NCBI GenBank assembly: GCA_019914995.1
Contig: CM034126.1
Span: 3,663,001 to 3,727,000 of the forward strand
Length of the DNA stretch: 64,000 nucleotides
Source: Acanthochlamys bracteata
Lineage: Eukaryota > Streptophyta > Magnoliopsida > Pandanales > Velloziaceae
Reading direction: 5' to 3'
Shown: positions 1-10,942 of the stretch, in pieces
How positions within the stretch are numbered: the stretch's first letter is position 1
Layout: each line of letters starts with the position of its first letter
Program-made: the position numbers and the translations under genes
The notes under the pieces: model-generated
What the model saw: the letters and a program-made list of their open reading frames with translations, nothing else
What the model was told of the DNA's origin: nothing
Databases searched by the model: none

Positions 1-529
1 AAAAGAAACAAAATGAAATAATTTTTAGCTTTTTTTCCCAGGATTAAATGGAAGATCTGCGGTGTTTGCCCACTAATCCAATTAAGAGCATATTTCGAAT
101 ATAGATAATTATGTTTCGCAAGAAAAAAAATAAAAAGTAAATTATTTTAAAATAAATTAAAAAGTGACATTCAAATTATATATTTTAATTACTTTTTAAA
201 TAGTTGAAAAATAAAATATAATTTTATTATTTAATATAAATTTAAAGTAAAATATACTAATTTATATTATAATTTTAAATTTAATTTATATTTGAAATAT
301 ATGAACCGCTTAAAACGGTAATTTTGAAGGAAAAAACCGAACCACATTTGAAATACGCTGCAAATTGTAGAAACATTAATTTTCAGAATTGAGTTACACT
401 AATTAGTCATTTATCTATGCAATTTCATGTACTTATTTGTTTCACTCACTAAATTATTTCTTGAAGAAGATAATTAATCTCAAGCCGATTCTGCTTTTTT
501 TTAATCATTCTAAGCACATGGGCGTTTGA

Positions 530-746
530 AGTACTTCTACAATAAAATTTTTTTAAATAAAAAATATTTTTATTATTTTTAAAAAATAAATTTAATTTGT
601 TTGACTTAAAAAATAAAATAAAAATGTTACAAAGTAAATTGTTTTATATTTTTAAAAATTTTAAATAAATTTATAAAAAATATATTAAAAAATATAAATT
701 TAAATTTTAAAAAATCACGTTTTTTGAAAAGTTAAGTCAGACGCCC
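530..746. mobile_element. MITE-like element, about 217 bp
   Basis: The left end reads GGGCGTTTGA and the right end, read in reverse complement, GGGCGTCTGA. They enclose a very AT-rich interior with no coding capacity. Short GC-containing inverted ends around an AT core are typical of plant non-autonomous DNA elements. The family is inferred, and target-site duplications are not clear. Confidence 0.4.
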
Positions 747-1278
747 TAGAGTCTTGTGTTGTTGTATATATAATATACACCGTTGAGAAAATGAAAATAA
801 TTTGTAGTTTAAAGAGATGACTAAGCAAAAACTACTGTGGGTATTCTAATCATCAACGGCGCAAGACGCTCTTTAATTTTAAACATGTGGGAACACTTGC
901 TGTCGAGTGTTATCGTACACTAATAAGATTACAACGATACACAGCAAGACATATACATGAACTAAACATTGATCTTTCTAATTATAATAAGTTATAGACT
1001 ACACCATATTGTGCTCGTGTTGAGATAGATAATAATGTTTGTGAGTTCTTATATAATAAATCTTTCTTAAAGTAAGCTATATTTTTTAATTCAAAAATTA
1101 AAAAAATTAATAATAAAATCTTATCACATGTAATTTTTTATTTTTTAAAAATCTTATAAAATATTATTTAAAATTTATTATATATATATAATTAAAATAA
1201 AAGTTATTGAAATATACCGTCAGAAGGTGTTTTAAAATGTTGCTGCATGTCAAAGTTGAATGCGGTAAATGAAGTTTA

Positions 1279-1532
1279 GGGTATGTTTCAATTACTTTCT
1301 TAAGATTTTGAGTTTGATTATTTAAGTATTTTAGTTAAAATTCTGAATTTAACTTTCATTTTTGTATTCAACTATTTTAGTTGTACAAAAATTTTATTTT
1401 AAATTGATTTTATATATTTTAATTATTACTTCAAATTTTATATTCATCAAAATTTATTTTTTATTAAATTTTAGTTTTAAAAAATTTATTTATATAAAAC
1501 TTTTTAATTTTATATAATTGAAACACGCACTC
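1279..1532. mobile_element. MITE-like element (Tourist/PIF-Harbinger type?)
   Basis: The left end GGGTATGTTTCAATTA follows a TTA. The right end in reverse complement is GGAGTGCGTGTTTCAATTA. The interior is AT-rich and non-coding. The same terminal motif, roughly GNGCGTGTTTC, recurs in elements near 8.1, 20.3 and 23.3 kb. Confidence 0.4.
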
Positions 1533-2622
1533 CGGAATTTTATCCTTACGATTTGGAACTTACATGCGTTCTAACAATACTATCCTTAACATTATTTTTA
1601 TCTTACCTAGCTAGCATTTCAGTTTCTAACTTTCAATTTTTCCTTTAAAAAGAAGCATATAAGGTAAGAAACTTCACCACTTTTAGCGCCAAATTTTGTT
1701 GAAAACCAAACAACTTAGTTGTTATCATCTATCTATTTACCTAACCATGCGTGCATTATGCATGCAAAACTTCACCAAAATCAATTAACCAATATTTTGC
1801 AGTACTGCCGGTCAAACTTGGATTTATGATCCAAACTACCCTAATTAAACTTAATAGACAAATGTTGCTATGGATATGTTTTAATTTCACCAATTTTTTT
1901 ATTTTTCTACTAAAATTTGAATTCTACTATATTTCACATATTTTAATTATTATTTAAAATTTTATTTTTACTTTACATTGAACTTCATTTCTAAAAAAGT
2001 TTATAACAAATTCTACTTTATATATTATAATTATACTTTAAGTCAAATTATATTATTTATAAAATTTTATTTTTTAAAAACTTTTTCTAAAGCACCTTCT
2101 AATTTGACATTTTATTTCAAAATATTAATTTTAATTTTTATTCATATTATTTTATATATTTTTTAAAATTTTAAAATTTACTTAAATTTTAAAAATATAG
2201 AAAATTTTTACAAAATTTTTTCTACGTGTTAAAATATTTTATTAATTATTTTTTTATTTTTAATTAAAAAATTAGAATTTATTTTTTAAAAAATAAAAAT
2301 ATTTAAAAAAAGACTCTCAAATGCATTGATGACAAAATGGCAATTCAGTGGTGGGGTCCAGAAAGGCATTGTTTTCTTCTTCTTCTACTCCGCTCGTGCG
2401 GTCAGCGCATGGGAATCACAAAACTGTTTTTTTCTTTGTTTTCGTTTCTCTTTTTTCTTCTCTGCTCTGAAAAGAAAGATTGGATTACTTGGAAGACTAA
2501 CAAAACTATCTGCAGAATTCCTGGATGGAGAAATCCTCATTATTAATAAATAATAACACCATGTCACCTTAATTCAAGACAACCAATGTTTATTAGAATA
2601 ATAATAATTATAGTGGACCAAA

Positions 2623-2900
2623 TCAATCGATGGGCCTTCTGGCTTCAACTACACCCCTCCTAAGGAGCTCATCTCCGGAAAGTTTGTGTTGGTTTTCAGA
2701 TGAGAAACACTGGGGAAGTAGGTAGGGGTAGTCTTTATTGATTAAGAGTGAACTTGTAAATGTCTTGGGATAACGAACTTGAAACGCGGAGCCCGAGCGG
2801 CCGGCGAGCGAGTGGTTAGTGGCAAATAGCGCCCTAGTTGATGGCATTCCTCTCTGCGGCTGGCACTCGAGGAACCACGGGACACTCTATACAGAGCAAG
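2623..2900 (-). other. GC-rich island with a 74-codon open frame
   Basis: A GC-richer patch with sharp contrast to its AT-rich flanks. On the minus strand an ATG at 2847 opens 74 codons ending EARRPID-stop at 2623. I do not recognise the protein. The composition resembles plant organellar DNA more than the neighbouring nuclear DNA, so an organelle-to-nucleus insertion is possible. It lies downstream of CLPT and could also be part of a long 3' UTR or a separate small gene. Confidence 0.25.
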
Positions 2901-3034
2901 CAAGTCATTTGAATGAGAGTCCCAGATAAACAGTTATATTATATGAAGACCATACTTTTGATACATGGCATTTTGAAAACAACAAGATTTCAGAAACAAA
3001 GCTATGACTTTCAGTAAAAGTCAGAAGATAAAAT

Positions 3035-6000
3035 TTAAACAGAGCAAATGTGTTTTAAAATCATCTCTGGATCACCACTGAGAAATTCAACCGCAGATGG
3101 AGCCTACAAGGAAGTACTTTAAGAGAAAGAATCAAGGTGACAGTTCACAACTTACAGATTTTGCTAGTTCTGCAGCTTTCTCGTCATTGAAACCAAGGGC
3201 TGCCAATATTTTGTGTCCAGCAGAGTCTTTCTCTGACCAAATTCCAAGAAGCAAATGTGTGGTTGTTACTTCTCCATCAGCACCTACATTAAGAACAGGC
3301 ACCCCATCACGTATAGCAAAAGATATGGTCCACTAATTTAAGGTGGCCATGTCATCACCATCATAAAGTTCATTACAGAAAAAGGAAAGCTCCCAAAGCA
3401 CATCGTGGAGAAAAGATGCTAATTTGGTAACAACATTAGAGAGACTTAGTGCTTGACAATATGGAGATAAATATGCATCAGCAAGCACATCTTGAGTTCC
3501 TCGAGAAATTTAACACAAACTTCCGATATGTATAATGGAGAAAATCTTCGATATGAGAAGAAACTATCGAATTCTCTATTCTCTTAACTATTGGCCTGTG
3601 ACGTTCTTCAGGAGTCAATAATGGTGACTTCTGATCACAATTGAAAAGCAAGCTCCTCTGAGTTACCACTCGTCATGAATTTTTTTCATTACCACCTCAA
3701 TCAGTTATAGGTTGCTTCAGTGACATGACTTGCAAATTACAATCAAAATGTCACAGTGACCTGCAAGCTGGTCTGTTATCTTTAAAATAATTCCGTCTAT
3801 GATCACCGTTATATGAGGTTTGCAAAGTCCTGACGTGTAGTCTACCCGTCCCCAAGTATTATAAGTTGTAATCCAGAAGAACAGTGACATGGCAAGAGTT
3901 ATAACAGCTACCACTACACAAGAATCCAAGAACTACTCACGACGGACAGCATTGTCTTGTCAACTGTAGCAAATAGTAGAGGAGGGCAGAAGAAGAAAAA
4001 GTAAATTTTTTTACTGAGCCTCTACCTCACATTTACAGCCAGTAACTCTACATCGCTTACCAGATTTCAGTTTTTCTGCAACAGCCCAGTCAAGTGCCTT
4101 CTGTGCTGGTTCCGTCAAGGGTGGATGTTCAGGACTGAAATAATACATGTCTGACTTCCCTAGTAACTTGACTGTTTCTTCACGTACTTTAAAAAGTGTA
4201 ATTCCATTTGCACGTAGAAACCTTGCTGCTATGCTTGTTCCTGCAAGCAAAAAGTATCCAACAGATAAGCTAATCATCAAGGTTGTTCCTAGCAAAAAAT
4301 TTGTAGAAAAAAGTATGAGACAACAGTCAGTCTCCCCAAGAGTAAAGAGCATAATCTTGCATTATCACTTGCCAATGAAATGTCATCAATTAAACTATTA
4401 ATGCAATTTGCCTACAAAACCACTCAGGAGTTAATAGGTTACTCCAAAATTCTCACACGCCAGTTTCAAGAATACTTAAGGCTAAAAAGGCACATAAACA
4501 TAACATATTAACAACAAAAAGGGGGCGCAGAAAAGGTAGAACACAAAACAAATGCAACTACAGATATTGCTATAATTCTACCACAAAAAAAAGGAAAAAC
4601 AACTGATGAGAAGATAAATTGATAGTTTAACACATCGTCACAGACATCCATAAGAAACACATCAAAAGAGGGGCAAGGTCGTTTTATAAATAATTTTATT
4701 CACATCCACAAAAAATATCCACCGAGTTTCTCAAAGAGAAAGAATTGGAAAAGATATGCCTATAAATAAGTCAAAGAAAAAAAAATTCTACCAAAAGATA
4801 TAAAATGTGGAACTCCTCTCCGATCCACTCTTCCAACAAAAGAACCAAGTAAAATGTTACTTCTCCCAATACACATTTCCGCACATTTTGTCAACTCTTC
4901 CCAAATCAAGACTATTAAAATGGGTTTATAGAAGTAATAACCAAGAATGGGCCTAAAAAAGGATTATTAAACAACAGAGAAAGAATTGTGTTAGCCAACG
5001 GCAAAAGCTATCCAAAGCAACTGCAAATGCTATGTCAATGCAGCCTAACTATAAACACTGCAACAAACTCATTCCTTATATCTAACACTATTCTCAATAG
5101 CCTGAAGGTCGATACACATGCTACAATGTGTACCTCTAGCAAATCTTACCAAAAGATCCGATTAGGGCATCCGACATGATTGACGAATTACATCAATAAA
5201 AGCTGGATCCTGAGTGCACTCTACAACCACATTGTCAGCTTCATCTTTTCTTTCATAATCAGATTAGATTATGCAGAACTGGAATTGCAGATCATTTAAG
5301 TTGAATTTTGTGCATCTTCATAAACATTCAATCATAATCTTCTCAAACTTTGATTCGATTACCCTCTTAAGTTATTCCTTTAAGCTCTCCTATAGACAGG
5401 TCAAGATAAAATCTCTTGGTGCAAAAGGAAGAAAGTATGAGTTTTTAATGCAGAGTTACAAAAGAGAGAATTATTGTTAAGGAGAAACCTCTTTCCTTTG
5501 TTGTTGGATGAATGTTTCTAAGCAAGCATTCATCTACGTGCAGAGGCATTAAATTCATTGCATGTAATACATACATGTTCCTCAGACCCACTTGTATTGC
5601 CATCTTTCTTATCTTGACAACAAAACAAAACCCTTTACTTGTTAGTTGTATTTCTTTCTTTTTAAATGTTGGAATAGTAGCTTTAGGGGAGAACTTCAGG
5701 GGGCAAGCTCCCCCACTGAATTTTGGAGATTCAATATGTGTATAAGACCCCTTTATCTATTGCAACCACATAAAGGGTCCAAATATACCACTGTTATATC
5801 GAAAGTGGAACTCCTAATGGATTTGTATTTTGCTACCTCTCCTGGAATATTGATGATTGTTTGAATTGTTACTCGCTCATGTAAATTGTGTTAGAAATAT
5901 ACTTCGATTTTTGTCAAGAACTTTTCTAGGCATTAATACCAATAAAAACATCAACCGTAATGCTAACATATATACTTTTGCCCCCCTAAGAAAATTTTCT

Positions 6001-7822
6001 TTAACTACAAAGCTTAATGACTTTCTTGCTGCAGTTGAAGTCTGACTTGAAACTTCGCAGTCTTCTTTTTTAGCTGGTTGCATTGACTAGAAATTACAAA
6101 TTAATGATTTCAAAAATTTATTAAGGCACCACTTCATCAAGATGTTGTTAGTAAAGGAGAAATCAAGCCGGAATTCATCAGTACGCATGACCGGCCTGTT
6201 GACATCCTTGCTAAAACAATCTCTAAGGGGAAGTTTGAAAAGTTTAAAGCATAGAAAATTAGAAATTGTTGGGAGTTTGTTAACATTCATAATTGTAATT
6301 TTCTAATCAGTGATGCTGGCCACAAATAGAAGATTACAGGGTCAGAAACCAACCCTCAGTGATAGCAAAAAAATAATTAAGAAAAATGATAGAATGCAAC
6401 AAAGAACCAAGGGGTTTTGTTGTTAGGATAAGAAATACATCACCAAAAGCGTTTTGAGGTTCGCACATGTATCAAATGCAATGAATGTAATGCCTTTCCA
6501 TGGAAATGACTATTTGCTTAGGAACATTCATAACAGCAAAGAAAAAGAAAGTATCTTATTTAATGTTATGCCAAGCTTCTCTTGTTAACAATACTTCCCT
6601 CTTGATACTTGTATTTCAGAACCATAAGTTATTCCGTTTGTGCCAACAAAATACTTATTCAAATAGTTTGCTCCCTCTTGTCATCTTGCTATTTTTATTA
6701 TTTACCGTTTACTTTACCAGAAAAATTCCTTCTGAGGGAGGATAACATGATAGAAAATTGAAAGATATCATCCTGATCAAACAGCTTCAAAGACCCCCTT
6801 TCAACTGTTTGGAGGCAAATCAGAGTCTTCTCAGTTACGTCATACTCAAAAAGATAAAAAAGATAATAAGAAATGAAACTACAATGACTATTTCCTAATG
6901 CTTCAAATTCGACATCCTTTTTCATCAATATGGTGGCCACTGAAATTTAATTATCTAGAGGACTTATGAAAAACTTAATCTTCAAAAAACCAACATAATT
7001 CAATATGAAGAGATAGAGATCATTATAGATCAGCTAAAGTAGAATCATGAACTTGGCCACGGAATTGGATGCAATTTTTCCCTCATAAACATGTCTATCA
7101 AGTTGCATTAGGTAATCACTTGTTTTTGTAACTATTCCATCTCTGTATTGAACAATCAGAACCTCCTTCTCCAAATGTGTATAGCCAAATTTTCTAAACC
7201 AAATAGAGCCAAAAGGCTTGTTTCCACCGAGATTTTGCAACATATGATAAGCACTGACCTTCAACCAAGATGCCCATGAGTAGAGCCTCCGTCCCTGTAT
7301 TCGGGTACTTAAGCTTCCTTGCCTCCAGCTCCGCCATAGCAAACGACTTGATCGACCTCGCAGACCACCTACTTCCGCTTCATAAACACATTAACCAAAT
7401 AAGTCCATTACCGAACAACAATCCATTATCAATCATCACGATGACACAGTTGACACACAAAAACCAACAAAATTCAAGCATTACTCAACTCACTTCGGCA
7501 AATTGTTAGCTGTAGATCTCTCAGCGTCCCTATAAAACGAAAAACCAGCTTCAAAAACAGATTACACGCAAAACCCAGATTGCAAATCAACCCAATTGTT
7601 GAAAAAAGATTAAAAACATTACGCTGTGGGAAGCATAGAGATGACAGCCATGGATATACTCCTGCTGCTACGCTTTGATGATAATCGAAGGGTCGACTTT
7701 GAAGTTTGAATAAGGGAAGATTTCAAGAACGGGATCCGGAGACTCATACCGGGTTTGTTGTTGGAGGGGAGAAGGACGAGGAAGGGTGAAGGTGATAGCG
7801 AAGAGAAAGCTCGAGCGGCCAT
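3035..7822 (-). CDS. CLPT: CLPT, plastid Clp protease accessory subunit (Clp-N-like)
   Basis: The encoded protein is a small stromal subunit resembling the N-domain of Clp chaperones; in Arabidopsis CLPT1/CLPT2 bind and stabilise the ClpPR core. Exons on the minus strand: 7822-7623, 7529-7494, 7368-7259, 4240-4061, 3283-3156, and a less certain last exon 3103-3035. All joins keep frame at GT/AG sites. Total about 240 aa, close to the Arabidopsis CLPT length as I recall it. Residues 1 to about 70 are Ser/Arg-rich, like a chloroplast transit peptide. Family blocks follow: KSFAMAELEARKLKYPNTG, FLRANGITLFKVREETVKLL, KSDMYYFSPEHPPLTE, TTTHLLLGIWSEKDSAGHKI and LGFNDEKAAELAKS. The ATG at 7822 is chosen because the frame upstream has only TTG. 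Intron 3 is about 3 kb and contains a copia relic. CLPT1 versus CLPT2 is not resolved, and the last 22 residues are tentative. Confidence 0.9.
6128..6290 (+). mobile_element. Ty1/copia retrotransposon relic (3' end of pol)
   Basis: Inside CLPT intron 3, opposite to the gene. The plus strand encodes the characteristic copia pol C-terminus, including EFISTHDRPVDILAKTIS, and ends at a stop at 6252-6254. The start of the match is split by a frame change. Just after the stop comes TGTTGGGAGTTTGTTAAC, the kind of TGTTGGGA start seen in copia LTRs. No complete LTR or upstream domains were found. It is a decayed fragment and not active. Confidence 0.75.
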
Positions 7823-8071
7823 TGTTCTGAAGATTGAACTCAAAAAAGAGTTACAGAGAGGACTCAAGGAGTTGTTTATCCAACTTGTTCACTGGAGTCA
7901 GGTTAGTTGCTTTTATGTTTAAAAACAAACCAACAAATTGTTAAATATTTTTGTTTTTATTTTATTTTAGGTTCAAGTAATTATTTATTAGAATAATTGT
8001 ATTAATATACTACAAATGTTTGGTTTGGCAAAAGCTTTAATGTTTTAGAAAATCTCATGAATTTTCATTAA

Positions 8072-8335
8072 GAGTTTGTTTCAAATAATATGAATTATAC
8101 TTTCTTCTTCCAAATTTTAATTTCAGTCACATCACGATTTCAATTGTTATTCTCAACTTCACTTCTACTTTCACATCGAATATTTATTTTTATTAAAATT
8201 TAATTTTAAGTTCTATTTTACTTGTTTTAAATGTCACTCCGAATATATTTTTACTGAACTCTAATTCTTACCAACTCTATTTTTACAAAATTTAGTTTCG
8301 CGAAACTCAGTTATACGCATTTAAAACACGCTTTC
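8072..8335. mobile_element. MITE-like element between CLPT and the H2C2 gene
   Basis: The left end GAGTTTGTTTCAAATAAT follows TTAA. The right end in reverse complement is GCGTGTTTTAAATGCG. The interior is AT-rich and non-coding. It sits in the roughly 1-kb divergent promoter region between CLPT (-) and the 674-aa gene (+). The rest of 7823-8836 shows no gene. Confidence 0.4.
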
Positions 8336-8836
8336 AGAAATTTTTTTAAAATGTCCAAATTAATACATTCAGCTAAATATGAAGTATATAAAAATATATT
8401 ATTAGATGTATCATGTTATTTACATGAGTATCGTGATATGATAAATGGTCGCTACAAATAAAAATTGTCAATAAATATTTTAAATAAAGTTCATCCGGTC
8501 TAAGCTCTTATTTAGAAATTTTAATTCGATACAACTATTGTGAATGAGTTTGGAACTTCATTACTTCACATAATCTCATCTTGCTATTAAGTCCAAAAAA
8601 ATACAAAACAGGAATTTTAATGTTTGGATAAAACTGATTTAGAGTGATTTCAACAATGGATGTTTGGATAAAATAGGTCCATTGCTAATAGGAATACTGG
8701 AAGATTAAAACTACGAAATATTCGAAAGCGAATTCAATCCAACTTCACTCGTTCAGACCGAAACCAATCGTGTGCGCAGGCGTGTGAGGGAGGTGGGAAT
8801 CGAGTCCTGTGAATCGAGACCGATCGAATCCCCCCC

Positions 8837-10861
8837 ATGCCGAAATCTTCCTCACCCCCTTCTCCCACAATTACTCCGATGAACCCTTCCAAACCACCAC
8901 CGCCGGCGATTCACCAACACAATCAAACCGTGATTTCTTCAATCCCCGACGGCTCTCTCTTCAATCTCCACCATCAATCCCTTCTCCTCATCGACAACGA
9001 CAACGACAACGATCATCCAAATCCAAACCCTAACGGCACCGACATCTTGTACGACGAAGAGGAAGACGAAGACGAAGAAGATATCCCCGAAGCGGACGTG
9101 GATAAGAAGCCTAACACGAATTCCGAGGAGAATTTGAACTCAGGTGATAAAGTTTTGGCCGTCGATCGGCCGTATGTGGACCCCGCTCCGCATATATCGT
9201 CTCAGTTCTACACGTTCAATTCGGAGTCGCATGCTCTTATGGTTCGTTGTATACTTGAAGGACGCTTGGCTACCCCTGATGAAATCCGTGCAGCGACGCC
9301 GAGGCCGGTGCTTCGATCATGGCGGTCGGTTTGGAAGGATCGGAATGAAGACACAGCTTATTTAACGGCGTGGAAACGAATTCAGGACAAGCTCAGTGCT
9401 CAGTTGATTGATAATGGTGCTGTTGCAGCTCTTCATTTCAAATCTAACCCTGCTCAGCGTGTTTCACATGTTGATCAGTGGCATGATATTGTTGCTGCTG
9501 CGCATGCTGATGCTGATTTGCGGCATCTCGGGCTTAAGGACACTGTGGATCGAATTAAGCAGAGCTGGACTGTTGGAGCCAAGTTTTATGGTATTCCTGA
9601 ATCGTTTATTCGTGTCTGTGTTGCTTCTTGTCCTATTTGTGTGAATGGTGATACTGGGGGTGGAGAGGGGATTTCATCAGTTGGTGGCAAGCCAAAGAGA
9701 AGACGGTTTGAGTATACGGAATCATTTGATGTCCCAGCTAGGGATGTTCAGCGGAGATTGCAGCAGCTCGCTGCAAAGCACAAGGTTGTACTCTGCATAA
9801 GGCAGAAGTATATTAGGTATAAGCCCTTCATGGCGGAGGTGAAGGATTATGCATGTCACCGTGCTGGTGAACCAATTTCAGCTTCAAATTCTTCAAAGAA
9901 GTCAAGGGCGTTGAAGAGGGAGCCTTATGCTTCGAAGAGGTGTGGATGTGGGTTTCGAATTCGGGCAATTGTTCCCATTGCCAATTACAATGAAAAGGAA
10001 AAAACTTTTGTGTACATGGAGGAGGGTACTGCAGTTTTCAAGTTATACGCGGTGCATTCAGGGCACGAACCAGGACCCCTTGATGGGAATGCCAGGATTA
10101 TCCACAGATTGGTTGGACATAAAGGCGGTTTTGAAGAGGATGTGGAGGTTTATGGAGTGAAGGAGGATCTAGAACCCGAGTCGTACCTTAGTCTTATGGG
10201 GAAAGATGACATCAGTGATCATCAATGTACAGTTTTACAACAGGTGCAAGACCTCCGGACTGAGGTTGGGTTGCTGGAGGGGAAGATCAGCAAATTGCCA
10301 CAGGAGCAGCTGGCATTGCTATCCCATGAGCTGTCTGATATCTTGAACAGGATTAGGCGTTTGGGCGACCAGCATCATCCAGAGGAACCGCTGCGACTCG
10401 ATAATGGTGAGGCTGGCCATTGGGGTCAGGGAAGTAGTGAACACCAGCATGACAGGGATGACAGGATATTTGGAAAGGACGTGGAGATAATTGAACAAGA
10501 TAATGACTTTGACAGGTCCCTTGAATGCATTGTTCAATGGGACAGAATGGCGACAGATTGCCAGGAAAGTAAGCTGCTTATGAGGGAGACTTGCAAGTCT
10601 GATAAATGGTTATTGAAAGAGGACTGTGGGGATTTTGATGAGAGGAGCATTCTTAATTGTGGCCAGGATGATGAAGCTGAGGACTCCAAATTGATTAAGC
10701 CTATACAGCATGATGGGATAATGATGACTAGTTCAAGTCTAGTAGCAATGCAGGTGGATGGATTCTACAACGACAACCCTAAGTGGTTTGATTCTCCCAG
10801 TGGCTTGGATCCTGGTGGGGATTCAGGCGATGGGGCATTCAGGAATGGAGGGATTGTTTAG
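8837..10861 (+). CDS. Nuclear protein with integrase-type H2C2 finger and FAR1-like zinc finger
   Basis: Intronless, 674 aa. The ATG at 8837 is used; a second in-frame ATG lies 14 codons on. Residues 1-105 are disordered, with a poly-Asp/Asn run and an acidic stretch at 73-87. Residues 223-268 fit an integrase H2C2 finger: His223, His230, then Cys265 and Cys268, with the HLGLKDTVDRIKQSW core. A basic KPKRRR (285-290) looks like a nuclear signal. Residues 338-410 resemble the FAR1/WRKY-GCM1 finger: Cys340 in DYACHRAG, KRCGCGFRIRAI with Cys369 and Cys371, and His407/His410 in HSGHEPG. Residues about 463-510 could form a coiled coil, and the tail is acidic. I recall similar uncharacterised plant proteins but cannot name one. 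A DNA-binding role, domesticated from mobile-element domains, is inferred. Confidence 0.8.
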   Translation: MPKSSSPPSPTITPMNPSKPPPPAIHQHNQTVISSIPDGSLFNLHHQSLLLIDNDNDNDHPNPNPNGTDILYDEEEDEDEEDIPEADVDKKPNTNSEENLNSGDKVLAVDRPYVDPAPHISSQFYTFNSESHALMVRCILEGRLATPDEIRAATPRPVLRSWRSVWKDRNEDTAYLTAWKRIQDKLSAQLIDNGAVAALHFKSNPAQRVSHVDQWHDIVAAAHADADLRHLGLKDTVDRIKQSWTVGAKFYGIPESFIRVCVASCPICVNGDTGGGEGISSVGGKPKRRRFEYTESFDVPARDVQRRLQQLAAKHKVVLCIRQKYIRYKPFMAEVKDYACHRAGEPISASNSSKKSRALKREPYASKRCGCGFRIRAIVPIANYNEKEKTFVYMEEGTAVFKLYAVHSGHEPGPLDGNARIIHRLVGHKGGFEEDVEVYGVKEDLEPESYLSLMGKDDISDHQCTVLQQVQDLRTEVGLLEGKISKLPQEQLALLSHELSDILNRIRRLGDQHHPEEPLRLDNGEAGHWGQGSSEHQHDRDDRIFGKDVEIIEQDNDFDRSLECIVQWDRMATDCQESKLLMRETCKSDKWLLKEDCGDFDERSILNCGQDDEAEDSKLIKPIQHDGIMMTSSSLVAMQVDGFYNDNPKWFDSPSGLDPGGDSGDGAFRNGGIV

Positions 10862-10902
10862 AAGGCAGTTGCTTTCCTAGGGTGTGAGTTGAAGTGTCTT
10901 TT

Positions 10903-10906
<4 letters not shown>

Positions 10907-10939
<33 letters not shown>
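10907..10939. repeat. (TC)n microsatellite in the 3' UTR
   Basis: An uninterrupted CT dinucleotide run about 45 bp after the stop of the 674-aa gene, followed by a T-rich stretch. A simple-sequence repeat. Confidence 0.95.

Positions 10940-10942
<3 letters not shown>

Larger units (their letters stand above)
1..2620. other. AT-rich intergenic DNA, no gene seen
   Basis: Very AT-rich DNA with frequent stops in all frames. The only open frames are short, of low complexity, and several begin at non-ATG codons. It holds two small inverted-terminal elements, listed separately, and otherwise shows no coding or RNA-gene signal that I can support. Confidence 0.6.
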
